Origin: JBGPOS01 sp041488155
GTDB taxonomy: Bacteria; Chloroflexota; Dehalococcoidia; Tepidiformales; Tepidiformaceae
Direction: 5' to 3'
Assembly (NCBI GenBank): GCA_041488155.1
Contig: JBGPOS010000031.1
Span: 1 to 45,769, forward strand
DNA length: 45,769 nt
In this document: positions 1 to 7,189 of the stretch, one piece after another
How the letters are laid out: each line of letters starts with the position of its first letter
Position numbering within the stretch: position 1 is the stretch's first letter
Notes under the pieces: generated by a model
Seen by the model: the letters and a program-made list of their open reading frames with translations, nothing else
Database searches by the model: none
What the model was told of the DNA's origin: nothing
Position numbers and translations under genes: made by a program

Positions 1-2
1 TC

Positions 3-1025
3 CAGGCTCGTCTCGATGCCGCCTACTCCGTCCTGGGCGACCCGCAACTCCGCGCCGACTACGACCAGACGCTGATCGCCACTAAACAGCCGGCTTCCGC
101 GGCCACAGCCGAGCCGACGCTTGGACAGGATGCGGGACACACCGTGAACCACGCCGTCCCTGTCGCCGACACGCCGCTCGAGCTTCCCGCACAGCTAGGA
201 GAATCCGAATTCACAGGAGAACCCGCTGCCCAAGCGCAGGCCGCGTCGGCATCCCGGAAGCAATTGCCAGGTTTCCTGGTGCCGATGGCAGGACTGGCAC
301 TGTTCGCTCTGACCGCGATCGCCTCTGCCGGAACCGTGCTGCTCACCCGGCACGGCACCTCGTATCCCCTTGACCTCGCCGATGCGGACTACGATCTCGA
401 ATCGATGACCTTGCGCCAAGCCGACTTGCCAGCTGGCATTCATCTGGTCCAGTCCCAAGGCTTTAACAACGACGAGTGGGCCCAGGTCGTCGGTCAGGAC
501 GACCCCGCCGCTAAGAAGCGTCAGCTCGATGCCCAGGGTCGTGTCCGCAGCTTCGTTGCCTACTTCACCTGGGATGACCCGTCCGGGCACCTCGGCAAGA
601 CGATCTCCGTAACAGCCGAATCCGACCTGTTCATCAATGAACCGGACGCAAAAGCCGGCGCCAGCGGGTTGTGCGCATCGCTCGTGGGCGGGGCTGACCC
701 ACCTGTAGAATTCGCAGTCTCAGGCTTGGGCGACCAGTCGTCCGGCTTCTTCGTCACTGAGATTCAACAGAACTTCGGCCGCTCGGTCGACACCGTCGTC
801 TGCTTCCGCACTGGACGCATCGTCCACGGCGTCATTGAGACGGGTCTCGAGGGCACCCAGAAGGTCGCTGTCGCCGTGAGACTCGCTCAACGAATGCTGC
901 AACACGTCGATGAGACCTTCTCTGGCCACCCCGTGCCCAAGGAACTCCCACCGATTCAAGCCCCCTCGACACCGCCGCCGAGTCAATCGCCATCTTCTGG
1001 CCCTTCCCCGAAGCCATCGCCGTGA
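3..1025 (+). CDS. J-domain membrane protein, 5'-truncated by window edge
   Basis: The reading frame is open from the first bases of the window. Its start shows the end of a DnaJ J-domain: AYSVLGDPQLRADYD matches the helix III/IV region of J-domains (AYxvLsdpxxRxxYD). A methionine-like GTG at 144 is internal, because the J-domain residues lie upstream of it. After a polar linker comes one membrane helix (LPGFLVPMAGLALFALTAIA), then an exported region of about 190 residues and a Pro/Ser tail. The HPD motif is outside the window. Likely role: a membrane-anchored J-protein that recruits DnaK at the membrane, or a J-like domain used as a fold only. The gene ends at a strong hairpin and converges with the next gene. 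Confidence 0.75.
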   Translation, partial: QARLDAAYSVLGDPQLRADYDQTLIATKQPASAATAEPTLGQDAGHTVNHAVPVADTPLELPAQLGESEFTGEPAAQAQAASASRKQLPGFLVPMAGLALFALTAIASAGTVLLTRHGTSYPLDLADADYDLESMTLRQADLPAGIHLVQSQGFNNDEWAQVVGQDDPAAKKRQLDAQGRVRSFVAYFTWDDPSGHLGKTISVTAESDLFINEPDAKAGASGLCASLVGGADPPVEFAVSGLGDQSSGFFVTEIQQNFGRSVDTVVCFRTGRIVHGVIETGLEGTQKVAVAVRLAQRMLQHVDETFSGHPVPKELPPIQAPSTPPPSQSPSSGPSPKPSP

Positions 1026-1040
1026 GAACCCCTCAGCCGG

Positions 1041-1081
1041 CCCGCTTGGATGGTCACTCGCCGAATGACCATCCAAGCGGG
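1041..1081. terminator. 16-bp perfect inverted repeat between convergent genes
   Basis: CCCGCTTGGATGGTCA (1041-1056) is followed by a 9-nt loop and its exact reverse complement (1066-1081). It lies 15 nt after the stop of the J-domain gene and 69 nt from the stop of the opposing lipoprotein gene, which suits a bidirectional terminator. No long T tract follows on either strand, so termination may not be of the classical intrinsic type. Confidence 0.6.
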
Positions 1082-1149
1082 GGCAGTCATACCGGTCCAA
1101 GTGCTCTGACTGACGAACTTCCAGCTCCCGGAAGTCTCGGTGTCCAGAT

Positions 1150-1731
1150 CTAACGAGAAGAACCTCCCGCTCTTTGACCTTCGAACAAAGTGGCCACGAA
1201 GGGGTTCGCTTGGCAGTCCGACACGTCTTTCGCCGCCAGCGCTAGGGTGGCTTGGATGTCTTGGCCTCCCTGGGCGCGGCGGAACACGTCGATCAGCTCT
1301 TGCTCCGACCGGACCTGCCCATTGTTCAACCTGCGGACTAGATCCCCGATCGCTTGGAGAATCGCTTGATGGTAATTCTGAATCTCCTTAGGTAGCGTCA
1401 CTTTGCCCAGATCATCCGAGAACTTGCTTAGGGCCGGAACGGCGACGGCGGCGATCCTTTGCGGATCGTTGAGAATAGATGGGTCGGCCGTCGCCGCATC
1501 CAAAGCTTGTTGGAAGTACACGCCGAATGCGATGCACACTGTCTTCACGTACGATTTGGCATCGCTCGGCGACAGGCTCGCTGTCGAGGCATCTAGGGCC
1601 GTTGGCACAGCTGTCGGAGTTGCTCGATCGTCATTGCCGCAAGCGGCCGAAGCCAAGGCGACAAGCACGAGCATCAATGGGAGGACGGCCCAGGATCGGC
1701 CGAAGTCGCACCAGCGTTCAACCAGGGCCAT
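1150..1731 (-). CDS. Exported lipoprotein of unknown function
   Basis: The 193-aa product begins with a signal peptide and a lipobox (LASAAC, Cys about residue 31), so it should be lipid-anchored outside the membrane. A Thr/Pro-rich linker (ATPTAVPT) follows, then a mostly helical domain of about 140 residues with two further cysteines (about residues 67 and 173). The start is supported by GAGGAG about 6 nt upstream of ATG at 1731. I do not recognise the family. It is convergent with the J-domain protein. Confidence 0.7.
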   Translation of the reverse strand: MALVERWCDFGRSWAVLPLMLVLVALASAACGNDDRATPTAVPTALDASTASLSPSDAKSYVKTVCIAFGVYFQQALDAATADPSILNDPQRIAAVAVPALSKFSDDLGKVTLPKEIQNYHQAILQAIGDLVRRLNNGQVRSEQELIDVFRRAQGGQDIQATLALAAKDVSDCQANPFVATLFEGQRAGGSSR

Positions 1732-2031
1732 CGGTTCTCCTCGTCGCTTAAGACCAAGCAGTCCACTTCATCTTGGGCGGTAGCAGGTACAACTGCAGGC
1801 AAGCGCCGCCCTCCCGCGGCAGCAGGCCGGACGTCGGTCCTGGGACGAATGCTGACTTCGCTTCTCAACCTCTGGACTGCACTATCGCTCCGGCGACGCA
1901 GCTGGCTACGGGACGCCGAGCCGCGCAACCCACTTGCATCCGTCGCAGGTCACGGTCCCGGGCCAATGGCGGACGTTGGGCAGGGCCGTCGCCGCGACGG
2001 CTCTGCCCAAGTTCAGGGCGGAGCGTTAGCC
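1732..2031. other. Intergenic, no gene recognised
   Basis: Open frames here on both strands are Arg/Pro-rich translations without recognisable domains. The first bases hold the ribosome-binding site of the leftward lipoprotein gene. No repeat or RNA gene was seen. Confidence 0.4.
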
Positions 2032-2388
2032 CTACTGGGCTGGGGTAGAGCTACCCGGTTTCGTGGGGGCGGTACCCCGAGCGTTCTCGGCCGCTTCGCG
2101 TTCCGCCGACTCGCCCTTTTCGTGGGCGGCGTCCTCGTTGCTGCCCATGCCTCCGCGATGTCCCGTCCCGGAGTCTTCGGCTGCTTCGTGCTCTGCGGAC
2201 TCGTTCTGTTCGTGAGTTGGATCCTCATTGCTGCCGAACTTGCCGCCTGCCGGAGCGGTCGGTGTCGGCGGCGTTTGCGCCGAAGTCGTGCGAGTCGCAA
2301 TGGTCGTGACTGCGCCGGCCATCGTCAGAAGTGCGAGGACGGTGCCTCCGATGACGAGCCGGCGGCGAACGGTGTCCGTGAGGGACAT
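2032..2388 (-). CDS. Small exported protein with a two-fold acidic repeat
   Basis: 118 aa from ATG at 2388, chosen because GAGGAG lies 8 nt upstream; a longer frame to 2430 lacks this. Residues about 10-38 form a signal peptide or membrane anchor (LVIGGTVLALLTMAGAVTTI). The rest is hydrophilic and contains two copies of a 24-residue unit (FGSNEDPTHEQNESAEHEAA and MGSNEDAAHEKGESAEREAA, each followed by a few more residues), then a Pro/Ser tail. Such Glu/His-rich repeats could bind metal or stay disordered outside the cell; no family is recognised. Confidence 0.6.
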   Translation of the reverse strand: MSLTDTVRRRLVIGGTVLALLTMAGAVTTIATRTTSAQTPPTPTAPAGGKFGSNEDPTHEQNESAEHEAAEDSGTGHRGGMGSNEDAAHEKGESAEREAAENARGTAPTKPGSSTPAQ

Positions 2389-2763
2389 GATAGATTCTCC
2401 TCGTTGCGTGCTCTCCGCTTCGGGAGCCATAGTCAGTGTTCACCGTGTTTCTTTGAGTCAGATGAGAACGAAATGTGAAAACGTGGCTTCTCGGGCTTAG
2501 AGTCAAGGAACGGTCAGGTTGGACCTTCGCCGGGCGGGGTGGCGGGGCCACAGGCGCCGTTTCGCCAGGTTCGACGGTATCCGGGCGCTCGGGCCGAAGA
2601 TAGTCACCGTCACTCCGACCGTGCCGAAGGGCCAAGTCTACCCTCGAGTTTGAGGTCGAGCGACTGCCCGTGGGACGAAATACGGAAGACGAAGACTGTT
2701 GGTTAGACCTCGATCGGTGAGCTCGTGCCGGGCTTGTCTCGCTTTCCGCGGGCGGAGCCGGAG
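2389..2763. other. Intergenic, 375 bp, no gene recognised
   Basis: It holds the leader of the small repeat protein (leftward). A TTGACT lies about 130 nt before its start on the minus strand, but no convincing -10 accompanies it. No continuation of the receiver gene into a DNA-binding domain was found in any frame here. Confidence 0.4.
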
Positions 2764-3138
2764 TTACCGTTTCGTTGGCCGTCTGCGCCTTGAAAGCGCG
2801 CGCACTCTTGCCAGGAACTCCGTGGGCGCGAACGGTTTGACAAGGTAATCGTCAGCACCGGCGTCAAGACCCTCGAGGCGATCGGCGATGTCATCCCCCG
2901 GGCCCAGCATCATGATCGGCGTTGTGTCCCCCACGGCCCGCAGGCATCGGGCGATCGCGCAGCCGTCAAGGGACGGCAACGTCGCTTCGAGGACGATGAG
3001 GTCGTAGCCGTTGCTGGCCACTCGTGCCAGACCCGCCGCGCCGTCACGCACCCAGTCGACGCTGTGCTTCTGTTCGTACAGCAATCGCTTAATCGACGTA
3101 GCCCAGCCCGCTTCGTCTTCGATGAGGAGGATGCGCAC
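2764..3138 (-). CDS. Stand-alone degenerate response-regulator receiver
   Basis: 124 aa, GTG start. It has the OmpR-type receiver layout: acidic pair E7/D8 after RILLI, the beta-3 strand YDLIVL, KPF at 101-103 and a closing RVRALSRRR linker, and then it stops, so there is no output domain. Two active-site residues are changed: the phosphoacceptor Asp is Glu (E51 in VLEATLP, where VLDxxLP is usual) and the conserved Thr/Ser is Gly (G79 in MLGPGDD). K101 is kept. Family knowledge: an Asp-to-Glu change often mimics constitutive phosphorylation. It may act by protein contact rather than phosphotransfer. No kinase gene is adjacent. Confidence 0.8.
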   Translation of the reverse strand: MRILLIEDEAGWATSIKRLLYEQKHSVDWVRDGAAGLARVASNGYDLIVLEATLPSLDGCAIARCLRAVGDTTPIMMLGPGDDIADRLEGLDAGADDYLVKPFAPTEFLARVRALSRRRRPTKR

Positions 3139-3408
3139 GACTCGATCTCAGCACACACAGCGCAGGTAAACATTAGAGAGCGCCTGATCGCCTATCCTCC
3201 TGGGTCCGCTCCGCAGAAACCCGGAGTTCGTTGGGGCACCGCGGCGTCATGCGCCGAGCATGCTACTCGTCGCGACAGCGTAGCAAAGGTTTGACCCGTT
3301 CCGGCGATGCGAATCAGCCCGGGCGCCGCTCAAAAGGGGCGATGGCTGCGCTGGCGGGACTCACATCGGTCAGGCCCCATGTGCTCGCGTTCTGAACCTG
3401 CCCCAGAG

Positions 3409-4299
3409 CTACTCCTGAATGTCGCGACGCTGAAACGTCCCGAAGGCGAGTACCAGAAAACCTGCTGCCCATGCCAGGATCACGAGCCATGCACGCCAGA
3501 TGGGTTCGCCGCCCGAACCGGAGAGGAGCGGCCCGGCGCCTTCCCCCGGTATCGTCCCGTTCAAACTCATGATCGAGTCGTTGTTGATGTTCAGAAGGGC
3601 GTCGGGGATATGCGAAACCCAGCCAGTCGCATTTGAGAGCAACCCGGTAAAGATGCCCTCCATGAAATACACGGCCAGGGCGGTCCCGACTGCGAGTCCA
3701 GCTGACCGCCAGACGGTGGCGCAGAGGATTGACAGCAACACAAACGGCACGATCACGAACACGGTGCGGCTCACGCTTGCAACCGCTTCCCCGAATCTCT
3801 CCGGCCCGAACGATCCGTATGACAAGCCGTACAGGCTGGTGAACCAAGCGCTGGCGGCCCCAGCCACCAGGAACCCGAAGACGACCGCAACGACCGTGAA
3901 TCCAACGCTGATGACCGTCTTTGAGAACAGGAAGTGCCAACGTCGCACGCCCTGGCCCATCGTCGGGCCGACAGTCCGCCAATCGAACTCGTTGCCCATC
4001 ATGGTACCGGCGAAGACCACGCAAACCACCGTTGCGAAGAGCCGTTCGAGGGCCAGGCCGTAGGGCGTGACATTGAAGAACGAGATCGCAGTCTTCAGCG
4101 CCAGCCAGTCCTCCAGCGCGTTCCGCCGCCGGCCGGGTCCTTCGCGAATGCGCAGCCAGAGCAGCAGGTAAAAGATCGAAACAAGCAGTGCCAGGGCGAG
4201 GAGGAGGATATAGGTCATGCGGCGGCGGACGACCTTGAAGACTTCCGCCGCTACTGCGTTTCGAAGTCTTTCCAGCTCCGTGTTCAACCCCGAGCTCAC
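3409..4299 (-). CDS. ABC-2 type transporter permease
   Basis: 296 aa with about six hydrophobic segments (first at about residues 29-50, last at about 269-287), a cytoplasmic N-terminus and NEFDWRT after the second segment, a pattern common in ABC-2 permeases of drug or bacteriocin exporters. The GTG start at 4299 overlaps the stop of the upstream ATPase (GTGA), so the two are translationally coupled. It should form the membrane channel of the exporter; the substrate is unknown. Confidence 0.82.
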   Translation of the reverse strand: MSSGLNTELERLRNAVAAEVFKVVRRRMTYILLLALALLVSIFYLLLWLRIREGPGRRRNALEDWLALKTAISFFNVTPYGLALERLFATVVCVVFAGTMMGNEFDWRTVGPTMGQGVRRWHFLFSKTVISVGFTVVAVVFGFLVAGAASAWFTSLYGLSYGSFGPERFGEAVASVSRTVFVIVPFVLLSILCATVWRSAGLAVGTALAVYFMEGIFTGLLSNATGWVSHIPDALLNINNDSIMSLNGTIPGEGAGPLLSGSGGEPIWRAWLVILAWAAGFLVLAFGTFQRRDIQE

Positions 4300-5255
4300 G
4301 TCGCGCCCTCCGCGGTAAGTTCGAAGAACGCTTCCTCGAGTGACTGGTGGACAGGTCGCAGCACGTCGGCGAAGAGTCCGCGTTCCACAAGGAAACGATT
4401 CACGCTTCGCCCCTCGCTGCCGGGGCCGGAAACGTAGAGGGCGCCGTCCTCACGTCGGAGCGATTGGCCCCACGGGGACTCTCGGAGGGCGAGTTCGGCG
4501 GCGTCGATCTCTGGGATGCGAACTTCTAACTCTGCCCGCCGGGCGATGATGTCGGCCGTGCGCCCCTCCGCGACGATCCGCCCTGCGCCGAATATGGCCA
4601 CCCTGTCGCAGACCTGCTCGACTTCATGCAGAAGGTGGCTGCAGAGCACGATCGTCCGGCCCTCAGCGGCTAGCTGCGGAATGAGTTCGCGCACCTCCCG
4701 CGTGCCCTGAGGGTCCAGTCCATTCGTCGGCTCGTCCAGAATGATCAATTCAGGTCCGCGGAGAATGGCGAACGCGATCCCGAGGCGTTGCTTCATTCCC
4801 AACGAGTACGTCTTGAACCTACGGTGGGCAGCGTCCTCGAGATGCACGCGACGGAGTGCCTGCTCCACGCCGGCCTCGCCCGCCCGAGGCGTATAACGGT
4901 CCATGAGCCGCAGGTTGTCGCGCCCAGACAAGTAGGGAACGAATGAAGGCGTCTCAACCACCGAGCCTACGCGGGGCAACAAGTCGGCGCCTCGCTTGCT
5001 GAGCGGTTCGCCGAACAGTTGAATCGTACCCCGGTCAGGTCGAACGAGGCCCAAGAGCAGACGGACGGTGGTCGACTTGCCCGAACCATTCGGCCCGAGC
5101 ACCCCGAAAACCGAGCCCTTCTCGACAACGAGATCGACCCCCGCCACGGCGACGGTAGTGCCGTAATGCTTGACGAGGCCCCTGGCTTCGACTACAGGCG
5201 CATCCCGCTCTAGTGCTCCGTTGTTGCTGAGACCCACACCGCTTGCCGCTGGCAT
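4296..5255 (-). CDS. ABC transporter ATPase, BcrA-like exporter type
   Basis: 319 aa from ATG at 5255, preceded by GAGAGGGA; a longer frame reaches 5366 without this support. Walker A GPNGSGKS (about 54-61), signature SLGMKQ (about 151-156) and Walker B LIILDE (about 170-175) are intact. The Q-loop position reads VVETPSF, with Glu in place of Gln, as in bacitracin/lantibiotic-type exporters (family knowledge). The C-terminal 90 residues are the regulatory extension usual in this group. It pairs with the overlapping permease downstream, so this is a complete two-gene exporter, possibly for peptide defence. Confidence 0.85.
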   Translation of the reverse strand: MPAASGVGLSNNGALERDAPVVEARGLVKHYGTTVAVAGVDLVVEKGSVFGVLGPNGSGKSTTVRLLLGLVRPDRGTIQLFGEPLSKRGADLLPRVGSVVETPSFVPYLSGRDNLRLMDRYTPRAGEAGVEQALRRVHLEDAAHRRFKTYSLGMKQRLGIAFAILRGPELIILDEPTNGLDPQGTREVRELIPQLAAEGRTIVLCSHLLHEVEQVCDRVAIFGAGRIVAEGRTADIIARRAELEVRIPEIDAAELALRESPWGQSLRREDGALYVSGPGSEGRSVNRFLVERGLFADVLRPVHQSLEEAFFELTAEGAT

Positions 5256-5601
5256 GTTTCCCTCTCTGAAGCTCTGGTGGCTTGGGCGCCCGGCGGCACT
5301 ACGGTCGCGGAGACCGAGCAGGCTCTCGATCGGGGTGAGCATACCGGTGACCAAGGGCGGAAACATTAGAGGGCCTTTATCTGGGGCTCAGAGAGGGTGC
5401 GCTGCCGCCGCCGCACAGGCGCCTGCCATGACCGGTTAGCGTGGCTTTCCAGCTTGGGCCTCTGATCAGCGGTGCCGGGCGGTGTTGCCTCCCGGAGCTG
5501 GCGTCTTGTGATGCGCACACACCGAGCAGCCTAAGCAACGAGCTGCCCTCCGCCGGTACCGCGGGCCGACGGTCTTGTGTCATCCACAAGGACGCCTAAT
5601 T
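5256..5601. other. Intergenic, about 350 bp, no gene recognised
   Basis: Leader region of the exporter operon on the minus strand plus unassigned DNA up to the RDD pseudogene. No RNA gene or repeat was seen. Confidence 0.35.
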
Positions 5602-6184
5602 CTAGGCAACACGGACGACGATGGTGCCGGCAAGGCGGTCGTGGAGCGTGCGCCGGTGCCCGTCGAAGGCCGCCCAGAGGAACCCCAGCGTTGCCAGGAG
5701 GGACGCTCCTGCGATCGCGCTGGCAGCACCGAGGGTCGAGTCGCGAAGGGTGTAGGCAAGCCCGGCTCCAACTAGGATCACGAGCACGTAGAACAGCAGC
5801 CCGGTCACCCGTGCCGCGGCACCTAGTACGCCCAGCGGCTGCCCGTCCGAGTCGGATCACCATGATCTGCATGACTGCGGCGCCGATCGTCTGTCCCTTC
5901 CAGGCGAGACCGATGAAGAAATAGAGGAAGTACGCCGGGATGATGGAGACGATGCAGACCCAGAAGAAGTTAATCGCCGTCGCCGATGCGTCGACCCTTT
6001 CGAAGTCCGAGGAGAAGAGCACGACCAGCGACCCTGCGGAGACGAACAGGGAGGCGATGATGACAAGGACCAAGCCATCGAGCGCGCCGGCGGCTACGCG
6101 CCCTTCGAAAGAGGCATAGAGGACCTGGTACGCCTGCGCACGTTCGCGGCCTGTGCCCGATGGCGGGGCGCTGCTCACTGTCAT
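5602..6184 (-). pseudogene. RDD-family membrane protein with one frameshift
   Basis: The N-terminal part reads ASFEGRVAAGALDGLVLVII, then FLYFFIGLAWKGQTIGAAVM and VIR, all RDD-domain features (RxxAxxxDxxI; GQTxG). At about 5849-5856 one extra base moves the rest into another frame. Skipping it gives VIRSDGQPLGVLGAAARVTG and ends with FDGHRRTLHDRLAGTIVVRVA, the classic RDD C-terminus. The repaired protein is about 193 aa with three to four membrane helices. Either a recent frameshift mutation or a read error; the rest of both halves is undamaged, which favours a young event. Confidence 0.8.
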
Positions 6185-6380
6185 GGGCCCCGCTCTGGAT
6201 GCTATGCCCGGCCTGGTAAAGCATAAGGACGTGCCAGATGGAGAGGCGGCCGTAAGCCCCAGGTGAGTCGCGAAACTGCAGGCTGGCCGCTAACGGCGTG
6301 CTCCGAAGCGAGCTGAAGAGGCGCGCTACCAGCGCCACGAGGCGGGCGGTGGTGAACTCGCTGACTAACCACCGGCCGTG

Positions 6381-6782
6381 CTAGCCCACGAATGCATCGA
6401 TCTTTTTCACGATGTTGTTCTCGACGTGGAAATTCCACAGGGTCTCCGGAACGTCCACGAGGATAAAGACTGCGGAGAGTAGGAGCGTCTCCACGGCGGT
6501 GACTCCGAGGTGCTCGAGCCACTTTCCGATTCCCACACGAACCGTGAAGTTGGCCGGCTCTCCATCGATGAGGATATTGAAGGCCCGGTCGGCGGCGATG
6601 ATCGCGCTGAGGAAGCCGCCTTTCTGGCCCTGAATCAGAACGCCGTGGGGACTGGGTGCCGATGATTGCACCTTGAAGCCTTCGGCCTGCAGGTACTGTT
6701 CTATCTGACCTTTCAAGACGGTCAGGTCGGTGGTCTTTCCTTGGTAGTGCTGGACCTTCTCGCCAATCATTCCCGGGTTCAC
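6381..6782 (-). CDS. Conserved protein of unknown function
   Basis: 133 aa. Starts possible at GTG 6782 (GTG AAC CCG GGA) or ATG 6770; neither has a clear Shine-Dalgarno site. A hydrophilic N-terminal half (KTTDLTVLKGQIEQYLQAEGF) leads to an alpha/beta segment and then a hydrophobic stretch (GVTAVETLLLSAVFILVDVP) and the end WNFHVENNIVKKIDAFVG. I have the impression of a small family in actinobacteria and Chloroflexota but cannot name it. Membrane association is plausible. Confidence 0.6.
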   Translation of the reverse strand: MNPGMIGEKVQHYQGKTTDLTVLKGQIEQYLQAEGFKVQSSAPSPHGVLIQGQKGGFLSAIIAADRAFNILIDGEPANFTVRVGIGKWLEHLGVTAVETLLLSAVFILVDVPETLWNFHVENNIVKKIDAFVG

Positions 6783-6814
6783 AGCTGCGGGTTGTCCTCA
6801 ACCTTATAGGCTCG

Positions 6815-6873
6815 ACGGGAGAAGCGCAGACACATCACTTCGACCGAACCGAGACGAACGGGAGAAGCGCAGA
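6815..6873. repeat. 16-bp direct repeat, two copies 43 bp apart
   Basis: ACGGGAGAAGCGCAGA occurs at 6815-6830 and again at 6858-6873. The copies lie upstream of a possible gene remnant (plus strand) and in the leader of the leftward gene. Could mark a small duplication or a protein binding site. Confidence 0.5.
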
Positions 6874-6948
6874 ACCACCGACGCCCTGGATGGCGGTACG
6901 GCCGGTGCGACGAACTCGACCGGGAGCCCTCTCGGCGACGGCGCAACC

Positions 6949-7110
6949 TACGAAAAGTCAATCTCCGTCACGCTCGCTCTGACCCCTGAGGCAGCCGCGA
7001 AGGTGGCGCTCATCGACGCTCTCAAGGCCATGGAAGCTACCCGCGGAGAGTACGATGCGCAGCGCCAGTGGTTTGCGGGAGCCGGGCGTGAGCATCCCCA
7101 AGGCGAATAG
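6949..7110 (+). pseudogene. Possible C-terminal gene remnant
   Basis: In this frame the translation changes from low complexity to a protein-like stretch, YEKSISVTLALTPEAAAKVA, then LIDALKAMEATRGEYDAQRQW, and stops at TAG 7108-7110. No start codon with a ribosome-binding site is seen. The SVTLALTPE phrase recalls the C-terminal part of CpaB/RcpC-type pilus proteins, but the match is short. It could equally be a small unknown protein. Confidence 0.25.
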
Positions 7111-7189
7111 ATCACGGCCGGGGAGGGCCCCGCTGGAGGAGTACGCCTTCAGCGGTACGACGGCTGGAGTCAAGTATTGGCCCTTCCGA

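Noticed and set aside
1849..2478. 209-aa rightward frame opposite the small repeat protein
   Set aside because: Arg-rich translation. The minus strand frame has a signal peptide, an internal repeat and a well-placed ribosome-binding site.
3314..4390. 358-aa leftward frame overlapping the ABC-2 permease
   Set aside because: Arg/Pro-rich shadow of the permease frame, which has membrane helices and couples to the ATPase gene.
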